DNA of 8,298 bases from an uncultured Eubacteriales bacterium (GTDB taxonomy: Bacteria > Bacillota > Clostridia > Oscillospirales > CAG-272), in NCBI GenBank assembly GCA_934385225.1, contig CAKRPQ010000089.1, positions 1 to 8,298 of the forward strand, given 5' to 3'. The position numbers and the translations under genes are program-made. Positions 1 through 4,984 of this stretch are shown here, piece after piece; within the stretch, counting starts at the first letter, position 1, and every line of letters begins with the position of its first letter. The notes beneath the pieces are model-generated. The model made no database searches, was not told the origin of the DNA, and saw nothing but the letters and a program-made list of their open reading frames with translations.

Positions 1-37
1 CGGCGTAATCACCGCTGCCGGTGGGCTCAACATAGCC

Positions 38-421
38 CTATAAGTTAAGGTTCATAACTTCCCCATCTTTGGCAAGATACCTGAAAAACCCTGAGTAAGA
101 GCCGTTGTAGTGTATAAAAAGCCCCTTTATTGTGTGACCGTTAAGGCAAAGAACAGTGTTGTATGCGGGATTCCATGTTGTTCTTTCGAGAGTCACGTCG
201 GTCGTGAGATAAAAGCAACCTGACCATGTCGGAAGCGAATCCGAGCTTTCCCATGCGGTGAAAGTTCTAAGGTCTGCTTCCGTATGCGTTCCGCCGTCCG
301 TATGTTCAGCCTTGCCGCAAACGCAGTGGCTGTGTTCATCGGCAAAAGACGCAACGCAGAGCATTGCCGCGAAAAGGAAAATGAATAGTGCGCATGTTAT
401 AATTCGTTTTATTGTTTTCAT
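38..421 (-). CDS. Secreted surface-type protein, possibly cut short by an amber stop
   Basis: Encodes 127 residues from the ATG at 421; a longer in-frame start at 463 is possible, but an AGGAAGG ribosome site lies 7-8 bases before the ATG at 421. Residues 1-27 form a signal peptide (basic MKTIKR, hydrophobic core, SFA|D cleavage), so the product should be exported. A His/Cys cluster follows (H30, H32, C33, C35, H40; CVCG). Residues 56-98 carry the pattern AW...LP...G.FYLTTDVTL...LCLNGHTI, which I know from repeat-rich clostridial surface proteins that usually run for hundreds of residues. The frame ends at TAG (38-40) right after EVMNLNL, and the same frame stays open to the window edge with residues GYVEPTGSGDYA, which fits the continuation of a GLUG-like repeat. 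Third gene of a minus-strand run, behind a hairpin. It is either a broken gene or a naturally short protein; function unknown. Confidence 0.6.
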   Translation of the reverse strand: MKTIKRIITCALFIFLFAAMLCVASFADEHSHCVCGKAEHTDGGTHTEADLRTFTAWESSDSLPTWSGCFYLTTDVTLERTTWNPAYNTVLCLNGHTIKGLFIHYNGSYSGFFRYLAKDGEVMNLNL

Positions 422-448
422 TGCTATGACCTTCCTTTTTAATAGTGT

Positions 449-479
449 GAATGCCGCTTTCAAGATAAAAGCGGCATTC
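449..479 (-). terminator. Hairpin between lipoprotein gene and secreted-protein gene
   Basis: A perfect 12-bp inverted repeat: GAATGCCGCTTT (449-460) pairs with AAAGCGGCATTC (468-479) around a 7-base loop. It lies 31 bases past the stop of the 511-1083 lipoprotein and 28 bases before the next minus-strand start codon. Neither side has a proper run of T after the stem, so it is not a textbook intrinsic terminator. It may be a weak terminator, an attenuator or an RNA-stabilising stem for the upstream lipoprotein message. Confidence 0.45.
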
Positions 480-510
480 GATGAAAAAGGTTTTTGGAAC
501 TTGTCTTTTA

Positions 511-1083
511 TCAGCCCTCTTCTATCTGAATGAAGTAGAGAGCGGTTTCGGAATCCTTAACATTCGAGAATACGAAAACAGGTGCGCCTTCCGATTCCGT
601 GAGAACGCCGTAATATTCATATCCGTCGAATACGAGGTGAAGTGCGTAACCGTCAAGGAGAAGCTCATATGTTCCCTCGAATGTCTTTTCGCCGTTTTCC
701 ATTTCGACAGAGCCTGCTTCGTTGAAAGCAAATTTGAGGAATCCGCCGCAAGCTGTGAGAACGGCATTAAATTCTTCTTCCGTCATGTCGTTGCCGCTTA
801 CCATACCGCCTGCCATTTCCCAGGACGTGTAGTCGAGGTCTGTGATGGGATAAGAGGGAAGATCGGAGAGTGCCTGCGGGAAAACGGAGCCTTCCGTTTC
901 GGCATTCGCCACGGTTGCAGCGTCCGTAGCAGCGTCCGTTTCGGGAGCGGCGGTTTCCGTCACAGCCTTTGTGTCGGTGTCGACGTCGTTTCCGTCCTCT
1001 GCGTCGCCGCAGGACGTGAGAGTGAACATAGCCGTAAGCGCCGCAAGAACGGCAAGAATAAGTGCGAGTGTAATTTTTTTCAT
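511..1083 (-). CDS. Putative lipoprotein with acidic linker and compact C-terminal domain
   Basis: A 190-residue predicted membrane-anchored lipoprotein. Residues 1-24 are a type II signal peptide, and the lipobox LTSC (22-25) puts the lipidated cysteine at C25. Residues 26-67 are a low-complexity Asp/Thr/Ala/Glu linker that would hold the domain off the membrane. Residues ~75-190 alternate short strands and Gly turns (SWEMAGGMVSG, TEEEFNAVLTACGG, FAFNEAGSVEMENGEKTFEGTYEL, LVFDGYEYYGVL). This resembles small lipocalin-like or beta-barrel domains of clostridial lipoproteins whose role is unknown. AAAGGA lies about 11 bases before the ATG, a slightly long spacing. It starts 35 bases after the stop of the upstream lipoprotein gene (1119-1484) with no terminator between, so the two are probably co-transcribed. 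Lipoprotein call firm; function not recognised. Confidence 0.82.
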   Translation of the reverse strand: MKKITLALILAVLAALTAMFTLTSCGDAEDGNDVDTDTKAVTETAAPETDAATDAATVANAETEGSVFPQALSDLPSYPITDLDYTSWEMAGGMVSGNDMTEEEFNAVLTACGGFLKFAFNEAGSVEMENGEKTFEGTYELLLDGYALHLVFDGYEYYGVLTESEGAPVFVFSNVKDSETALYFIQIEEG

Positions 1084-1118
1084 TGTAATATGTATCCTTT
1101 CTTTAACGGTAATTTAGA

Positions 1119-1484
1119 TTAACCGCTTATTTCGCTTAATTGCCTGTCAAGTTCGGCTTTGCCTTCCGTTGCCCATTCTTCGACAGTACCGAACCATTCG
1201 ATCATAGTGTCGAACTGTTCGTCGGAGATCTCGTCGTCGCCTTCAAGAATGGCTTTGTACTGCTTCATGAGAGCTACCATTTGATTGTAGGTGTCGAACA
1301 TATCCGTTTCGATAAGGTCGGCGTTTTCGTTCATGTCCGCGGCAAAGTCGTCCATAACCGTGCTGACTTTGTTGAAAGCGTCGATCGCTTCCTGCTTCTT
1401 TTGGTTTCCGCCGCAGGAGACAAGGCAGATGACAAGTGCCGTGAGAACCGCAAAGCACACTGTGCGGATTGCTGTTTTTTTCAT
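1119..1484 (-). CDS. Small helical putative lipoprotein
   Basis: A 121-residue protein with a lipoprotein signal: basic start MKKTAIR, hydrophobic core, lipobox LVSC (21-24) with C24 as the lipidated residue. The mature part is rich in Glu, Asp, Met and Lys and looks almost wholly alpha-helical (about residues 28-118), with amphipathic stretches such as AIDAFNKVSTVMDDFAADM and TYNQMVALMKQYKAIL. It may form a short helical bundle or coiled coil on the outer face of the membrane. AAAGGA is 7 bases before the ATG, a good ribosome site. First gene of a minus-strand pair with the 511-1083 lipoprotein, and divergent from the response regulator at 1642. I do not recognise a named family. Confidence 0.82.
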   Translation of the reverse strand: MKKTAIRTVCFAVLTALVICLVSCGGNQKKQEAIDAFNKVSTVMDDFAADMNENADLIETDMFDTYNQMVALMKQYKAILEGDDEISDEQFDTMIEWFGTVEEWATEGKAELDRQLSEISG

Positions 1485-1516
1485 AACATAGTCCTTTCGT
1501 ATTTGGATTGCGGTTT

Positions 1517-1522
1517 ATTATA
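1517..1522 (-). promoter_or_regulatory. Possible -10 element of the lipoprotein operon
   Basis: Read on the minus strand, 1517-1522 is TATAAT, 33 bases before the start codon at 1484. The hexamer at a 17-base spacing (TCCAAA, 1540-1545) is a poor -35, so the promoter may be weak or need an activator. The sequence is AT-rich and the call is tentative. Confidence 0.35.
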
Positions 1523-1556
1523 TATTGAAAATCCCCCTTTTTGGAGACAAATGCGT

Positions 1557-1586
1557 GAAATGACGTTTTTTCGGCACGAAATGCAG
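1557..1586 (+). promoter_or_regulatory. Candidate LytTR-type direct repeats upstream of the two-component operon
   Basis: GAAATGACG (1557-1565) and GAAATGCAG (1578-1586) agree at 7 of 9 positions and start 21 bases apart. A third partial copy, AAATGC, starts at 1549. The downstream copy ends one base before the -35 hexamer at 1588. Known LytTR regulators bind two ~9-bp repeats separated by 12-13 bp next to the -35, so geometry and place fit self-regulation by the protein encoded at 1642. Inference only. Confidence 0.35.
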
Positions 1587-1587
1587 A

Positions 1588-1616
1588 TTGAAAAAAACAG
1601 AAAAGTGTGGTAAAAT
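1588..1616 (+). promoter_or_regulatory. Sigma-A promoter of the two-component operon
   Basis: TTGAAA (1588-1593) and TAAAAT (1611-1616) are separated by exactly 17 bases, one mismatch each from consensus. The predicted transcript would start near 1623, giving a short leader of about 20 bases with the AAAGGAAG ribosome site before the ATG at 1642. Confidence 0.65.
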
Positions 1617-1641
1617 ATATTTACTGAAAGGAAGTGGAAAA

Positions 1642-2373
1642 ATGTTCAGAGTTGCGGTATGCGACGATAGCACCGAGTTCCTCGGAAAGGCTGTTTCGCT
1701 TGTCGAGAGATGGTCGGAGGAGAGCGGAGTTCCGACGGACGTTTTCCCGTTCGAGAACGGAGAGGATCTTATCGAGAAGAACGCTTCGACCAGAATGGAC
1801 GTTGTTTTCCTTGATATAATTATGCCCGTTACGGGCGGAATGGACACCGCGCGTGAGCTTCGGAAAAACGATACAGCGCTTAAAATCGTTTTTCTGACGT
1901 CGTCGCCCGAATTTGCGCTTGAATCGTATGACGTTAAAGCGTCGGGGTATCTTCTTAAACCCGTTGTGTATGAAAAAATAAAGGATATACTTGACGAATG
2001 TTGCAGAGCTTATGAGGAAACGTCCCGCGGAATAGTGCTGAAAACAGCCTTCGGTTACAGAAAGATATTTTTTCACGATATCGAGTATGCGGAGGCGCAG
2101 AACAAGCGTGTCAATTTTTACCTCAGGCAAAATAAATCCGTCGAGGCGATAGAGCCGTTTCACGTCTATGAGGACAAATTTACGGAGACGGACGGATTTT
2201 TTAAATGCCATCGCAGTTACCTCGTTTATATGCCGAATGTGGACAGGTTCAGCAGCACCGAGATAATAACAAGATCGGGCAGGGTGATCCCCATTGCGCG
2301 AGGGTACGCAAAGCCGTTTAAGGAGGCGTATTTTGCCATGATGTTCGGAGAAACGGGAGGAAACGCGAGATGA
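1642..2373 (+). CDS. LytTR-family response regulator
   Basis: A 243-residue cytoplasmic transcription regulator of the AgrA/LytR type. Residues 2-120 are a receiver domain: acidic pocket D8-D9, phospho-acceptor D58 in VVFLDIIMP, switch residue T86 and the conserved K106-P107 pair. Residues ~140-238 are a LytTR DNA-binding domain, shown by DIEYAEAQNKRVNFYL and by FFKCHRSYLVYMPNVDRF. An in-frame ATG at 1588 would add 18 residues, but it overlaps the -35 element; the ATG at 1642 starts directly at the receiver fold and follows AAAGGAAG. The stop overlaps the kinase start (ATGA at 2370-2373), implying translational coupling. Phosphorylation by the partner kinase should drive binding to direct-repeat promoter sites, perhaps including its own at 1557-1586. 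The family is clear; the regulon is unknown. Confidence 0.95.
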   Translation: MFRVAVCDDSTEFLGKAVSLVERWSEESGVPTDVFPFENGEDLIEKNASTRMDVVFLDIIMPVTGGMDTARELRKNDTALKIVFLTSSPEFALESYDVKASGYLLKPVVYEKIKDILDECCRAYEETSRGIVLKTAFGYRKIFFHDIEYAEAQNKRVNFYLRQNKSVEAIEPFHVYEDKFTETDGFFKCHRSYLVYMPNVDRFSSTEIITRSGRVIPIARGYAKPFKEAYFAMMFGETGGNAR

Positions 2374-3644
2374 AGATAATAACCGAAATTCTTTTGTTTC
2401 TGCATAACGCTTTGACCCTTTTGTTCGGTGTCTATATTTCGGCGGCTTTCCTCGGAATACATATGAAAAAAAAGAACATTCTCACGCTACTCTTTTTTTC
2501 GCTTGTGTGCGGGGTATTTTATATAGCCTCCTATCTGTTTTTCGGAGAGGACGTGACGGAAAAGCTCTACCCGCTTATCGTTCATATACCTCTTATCATT
2601 TTTCTTTCCGCGTTTTATAAATACAAGCCCGCTCTTTCCGCCCTTTCGGTACTCACAGCATACCTCTGCTGTCAGGTGAGTAACTGGGTCGGCATTGCTG
2701 CTCTCGGTATCACCGACTCCGAGATTGTCTATTATTCCGTGCGTATAGTTGTCACCGCCGGAACGTTTATCCTGCTCATGCGTTATGTTTCGGAGGCTAC
2801 GGCAAAGCTGCTGAGAAAACCTACAAAGTCAATTATCATTCTCGGACTTATGCCGTTTGTTTATTATCTTTTCGATTATGTTGCGGGCGTATATACGGGA
2901 CTTCTATATTCGGGAATGGAGGTCGTTGTCGAATTTCTCGGCTTTGTGCTTTGCATTTTTTATATACTATTCCTGTTCCTGTATTTCAGACAGTACGAGG
3001 AGACTCTTGAAACGGAGCAGAAAAACAGACTTCTTAAAATGCAGTGGGCGCAGTCGGAAAAAGAGATCGGTGCGCTTCGCCGCTCCGAAAGAGCCGTGTC
3101 GATCCTGAGACACGATATGCGTCACTTTTTACAGAACATATCGGGCTTTATCGAAAACGGCGAAAACGACAAGGCGCAGAACTATATAAGCGAAATAATC
3201 ACCGCCGCCGATAAAACCATGTCGAAGAGCTACTGTAAAAACGAGATTGTGAATATGATACTTTGCGCGGAGGACGACGAGGCGGCAAAGCTCGGTGTAA
3301 AATTCGACTGTACCGTAAAGATTCCCGAAAAAATACCTGTATCCGATGTCGATATTACATCAATTTTGTCAAACGCGCTTGAAAACGCCTTTAACGCGGT
3401 ATCGTCACCGAAGTGCGAAAACAAATATATCTGCCTTGACATGAAAATGAACGGCGACAAGCTGCTTATTTCCGTGAGAAACACATTTGACGAAAGACCT
3501 CAAATGAACGACGGAATGCCGACATCGTCTGAGGCAGGACACGGATTCGGAACGCAGAGCATAAGGTACATTGCCGAAAAGAACGGCGGAACCTGCCTCT
3601 TTTCAATTTCGGGAGATATGTTCGTCCTTCAAATTATTATTTGA
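2370..3644 (+). CDS. Membrane GHKL-type sensor histidine kinase (AgrC-like)
   Basis: A 424-residue sensor kinase. About six or seven hydrophobic helices fill residues 5-206 (roughly 5-30, 36-57, 68-83, 88-113, 118-140, 154-176, 184-206), with little extracellular sequence, as in AgrC and other peptide or envelope sensors. A charged, probably coiled-coil linker (207-243) leads to the dimerisation helix with phospho-acceptor H248 in LRHDMRH. The GHKL ATPase domain shows an N-box (SILSNALENA, N335 and N339) and a glycine box (GHGFGTQSI, 390-398). Autophosphorylation at H248 and transfer to D58 of the overlapping response regulator is the expected reaction. The start follows GGGAGG by about 9 bases and shares ATGA with the regulator's stop. 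No AgrB/AgrD-like peptide gene is seen nearby, so the signal may be something other than a self-made peptide. Confidence 0.93.
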   Translation: MKIITEILLFLHNALTLLFGVYISAAFLGIHMKKKNILTLLFFSLVCGVFYIASYLFFGEDVTEKLYPLIVHIPLIIFLSAFYKYKPALSALSVLTAYLCCQVSNWVGIAALGITDSEIVYYSVRIVVTAGTFILLMRYVSEATAKLLRKPTKSIIILGLMPFVYYLFDYVAGVYTGLLYSGMEVVVEFLGFVLCIFYILFLFLYFRQYEETLETEQKNRLLKMQWAQSEKEIGALRRSERAVSILRHDMRHFLQNISGFIENGENDKAQNYISEIITAADKTMSKSYCKNEIVNMILCAEDDEAAKLGVKFDCTVKIPEKIPVSDVDITSILSNALENAFNAVSSPKCENKYICLDMKMNGDKLLISVRNTFDERPQMNDGMPTSSEAGHGFGTQSIRYIAEKNGGTCLFSISGDMFVLQIII

Positions 3645-3652
3645 TAAAAATG

Positions 3653-3681
3653 TTGACACGGAATATTTTCCGTGATATAAT
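3653..3681 (+). promoter_or_regulatory. Perfect-consensus sigma-A promoter of the EEP-family gene
   Basis: TTGACA (3653-3658) and TATAAT (3676-3681) are both exact consensus with the ideal 17-base spacer. It begins 9 bases after the kinase stop codon, so the downstream gene has its own start site even though it lies in the same direction. Transcription should start near 3688, about 28 bases before the ATG. Confidence 0.85.
3657..3674 (+). promoter_or_regulatory. Palindromic operator inside the promoter spacer
   Basis: CACGGAA (3657-3663), TATT (3664-3667), TTCCGTG (3668-3674): a perfect inverted repeat with 7-bp arms. It overlaps the last two bases of the -35 and ends two bases before the -10. 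A dimeric repressor bound here would block RNA polymerase. The regulator is not identifiable from this window. Confidence 0.6.
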
Positions 3682-3715
3682 TCAGACGTAATTTCTTAAT
3701 GGTGAGGACGACGAT

Positions 3716-4474
3716 ATGAATATTGTAACCTTTAATATAAGAGTTGCTTTCGACACGGACGGAATAAACTCTTTTATATATCGCGCGGGACTTATATACG
3801 AAATAATAATGAAGAAAAGTCCCGAGGTGATTCTTTTTCAGGAGATGACGGATAAGCACCTTGACCTTATGGAGAAAATGCTCCCCGAATATTCTTTTCA
3901 CGGGCATCTCAGAGGAAAGGATTACGGCGGAGAGGGACTTTACACGGCTGTTCGAAAAGAGAATATTCAGGTTCTCGGATTTGAGGTGTTCTGGATAAGT
4001 CCTACGCCGTCGATTCCGGGGTCAAGATTTGAAAATCAGAGCGAATGTCCGAGAATCTGCGTTATTTCAAAGCTGCGCGAAAAGCGGAGCGGAAAGGTTT
4101 TCAGGACTTTTAACGTTCACCTTGACCACATTTCGGAGGAGGCGAGAGTCCTCGGCATAAAATGCGTTCTCGAAAAGGTACGAGAAGCCGAAAAAGATGA
4201 CCTGCCGTATGTCGTGGGCGGTGATTTCAATACAAAGCCGAACACGGAAACGCTTGCGGAGTGCGTTAAGGCGGGACTTTGCGATGTCACGGACGGAATA
4301 GAAGTCTCTTTCCACAATTACGGAACGCGAGCCGTGAAGATAGATTACATATACGCCGACGAAAAGATGAAAAAAGTATTCCGCGGAAGCGGGATATGGG
4401 GAGAGGGAAAGGACGGGATATATCTTTCCGACCACTATCCGGTATATGCCGAATTTGATACAGAATGTCTTTGA
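3716..4474 (+). CDS. Endonuclease/exonuclease/phosphatase-family hydrolase
   Basis: A 252-residue enzyme of the metal-dependent EEP (DNase I-like) fold. The catalytic set can be followed along the chain: N7 in VTFNIR, E43 in LFQEMT, H135/D137 in FNVHLDH, D170 and N172 in VVGGDFNT, D210 in KIDYIY, and the closing D239-H240 in LSDHYP. Length is normal and the protein looks complete. There is no signal peptide, so it should act in the cytoplasm on a phosphodiester or phosphate ester; small bacterial members of this type cannot be assigned a substrate (nucleic acid, sugar phosphate, lipid) from motifs alone. GAGGA lies 7 bases before the ATG. It has its own promoter with a built-in operator, so it is probably switched independently of the two-component genes upstream. 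The 3' flank runs directly into the deletion scar. Confidence 0.9.
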   Translation: MNIVTFNIRVAFDTDGINSFIYRAGLIYEIIMKKSPEVILFQEMTDKHLDLMEKMLPEYSFHGHLRGKDYGGEGLYTAVRKENIQVLGFEVFWISPTPSIPGSRFENQSECPRICVISKLREKRSGKVFRTFNVHLDHISEEARVLGIKCVLEKVREAEKDDLPYVVGGDFNTKPNTETLAECVKAGLCDVTDGIEVSFHNYGTRAVKIDYIYADEKMKKVFRGSGIWGEGKDGIYLSDHYPVYAEFDTECL

Positions 4475-4498
4475 TAAAAAGGCGGTGCCCCAAAACTT
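4475..4498 (+). other. Apparent left half of a terminator hairpin at the edge of the scar
   Basis: Directly after the EEP stop codon comes AAAAA followed by GGCGGTGCCCC. In an intact terminator this arm would be matched by GGCACCGCC and a T run; I find no such arm downstream. The sequence instead enters the DeoR fragment. This suggests that the right arm was lost in the same event that removed the rest of the DeoR gene. Inference from one half-site. Confidence 0.35.
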
Positions 4499-4594
4499 AT
4501 TTATGTGAATTTTTTTCGCGAGATATTCAACAGTCGCGTAGTCTGTTCTTTCGAGTATGCTCATTATTTCCTTTTCCCGTTCGCCTGTGTGCAT
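4496..4594 (-). pseudogene. Truncated DeoR-family repressor, N-terminal fragment
   Basis: From the ATG at 4594 the minus strand reads MHTGEREKEIMSILERTDY and then ATVEYLAKKIHIN. This is the first part of a DeoR-type winged-helix domain: the ERE.EI...L opening and the ATVEYLAKK first helices of the motif. In intact relatives a recognition helix of the type ...S..TIRRDL follows, and then a ~200-residue sugar-phosphate-sensing domain; both are absent. Beyond about 4496 the frame is only the antisense of the EEP gene 3' end. The start signal is intact and strong (GGGGAGG, 6 bases before the ATG), which argues for a fairly recent loss of the 3' part. A ~33-residue peptide could still be made but could not bind DNA as a normal DeoR protein does. 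Confidence 0.7.
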
Positions 4595-4610
4595 TCCGCC
4601 TCCCCTGAAA

Positions 4611-4638
4611 ATGCGTATTCATGCGCATTATGCGCGCG
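4611..4638. promoter_or_regulatory. Phased ATGCG repeats, probable orphan DeoR-type operator
   Basis: ATGCG occurs at 4611, 4621 and 4630, that is at 10- and 9-base intervals, on one face of the helix; the last two overlap short palindromes (ATGCGCAT, GCGCGC). The repeats sit 17 bases before the start codon of the DeoR fragment, between it and the DUF1667 remnant. An autoregulated DeoR repressor often binds repeats in such a divergent control region, so this may be the operator left behind. Not tested. Confidence 0.4.
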
Positions 4639-4647
4639 AAATTTTGA

Positions 4648-4870
4648 TATTTTCCTAAAGACCGACCGCCCGATACCGAAAGATAAAATTTTTGAGTGCA
4701 TGAAGACTATAAACAGCATCGGAATGCCGCTGCCAGTAAAGATCGGTGATGTTGCGGCACGAAATGTGTTCGGCAGCAATATTGTCGTAACGTCAAACAG
4801 AAAAAATGAATTTGCGGGAAAATCGCCCGAAATTCGAACAGTTTTTAACAAGTCCGTAAAAAACGGATAA
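4648..4870 (+). pseudogene. 3' remnant of a DUF1667 protein gene (glycerol-3-phosphate locus type)
   Basis: The plus frame ending at TAA 4868-4870 encodes FLKTDRPIPKDKIFECMK, then INSIGMPLPVKIGDVAARNV and FGSNIVVTSNRK. I recognise the C-terminal signature of DUF1667 proteins, usually KTD.PIPK..IFE.MK.I......PVKIGDV...N..G....V.ATRN. Intact members are ~120 residues and begin with a cysteine-rich part (CxxCP..C), which is missing: 5' of about 4648 the frame is just the old divergent control region. The family is usually the last gene of clostridial and Thermotoga glp-type operons with glycerol kinase and FAD-dependent oxidoreductases. The retained ~73 codons have no stop, but the conserved end looks shortened and is followed by about 21 atypical residues. 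No start codon with a ribosome site is evident, so it is probably not expressed as a functional protein. Confidence 0.65.
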
Positions 4871-4890
4871 CTATACACGGAAAGTATAGT
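4870..4890 (+). repeat. Inverted repeat after the DUF1667 remnant
   Basis: ACTATAC (4870-4876) and GTATAGT (4884-4890) are perfect 7-bp arms around ACGGAAA. It begins on the last base of the remnant's stop codon and lies 10 bases before the strong terminator. It could be a small hairpin or a protein site. It contains CACGGAA (4876-4882), the same 7-mer as the half-site in the promoter operator at 3657, which may be chance. Confidence 0.4.
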
Positions 4891-4899
4891 CATATTAAG

Positions 4900-4939
4900 A
4901 AATACAAAAAAGCCCATTTTTATGGGCTTTTTTGTATTT
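4900..4939. terminator. Bidirectional intrinsic terminator
   Basis: An 18-bp perfect stem (4900-4917 with 4922-4939) closes a TTTT loop. The core is GCCCAT/ATGGGC flanked by six A on one side and six T on the other, so either strand gives a GC stem followed by a U run. It serves the plus-strand remnant operon and the convergent AraC gene, whose stop is at 4985. Confidence 0.9.
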
Positions 4940-4984
4940 TGAGTTATCAAATAAAACAGAGCTGTCATTCTACGCTTCGTTTCA

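Noticed and set aside
481..1122. Plus-strand 213-codon frame over the lipoprotein gene
   Set aside because: Composition is Cys/Phe/Arg-rich shadow text; the minus strand encodes a clear lipoprotein with lipobox and ribosome site.
1621..2211. Minus-strand 196-codon frame opposite the response regulator
   Set aside because: The plus strand holds an unmistakable receiver-LytTR protein; the reverse frame has no domain-like features.
2370..3715. A peptide quorum-sensing locus (AgrB/AgrD-like) with the kinase
   Set aside because: The kinase resembles AgrC in build, but no processing protease or small precursor peptide gene with a ribosome site was found near it.
4067..4594. Minus-strand 175-codon frame as a complete protein
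   Set aside because: Only the first ~33 codons resemble a DeoR N terminus; the rest is antisense to the well-supported EEP hydrolase gene.
4505..4870. Full-length 121-codon plus-strand frame taken as one gene
   Set aside because: Its first ~45 codons are the antisense of the DeoR fragment and its control region; only the part from about 4648 looks like protein sequence (DUF1667 end), and there is no ribosome site before the ATG at 4505.
4564..4968. Minus-strand 134-codon frame across the terminator
   Set aside because: Its N-terminal part is translated from the terminator stem, and the rest is antisense to the DUF1667 remnant.
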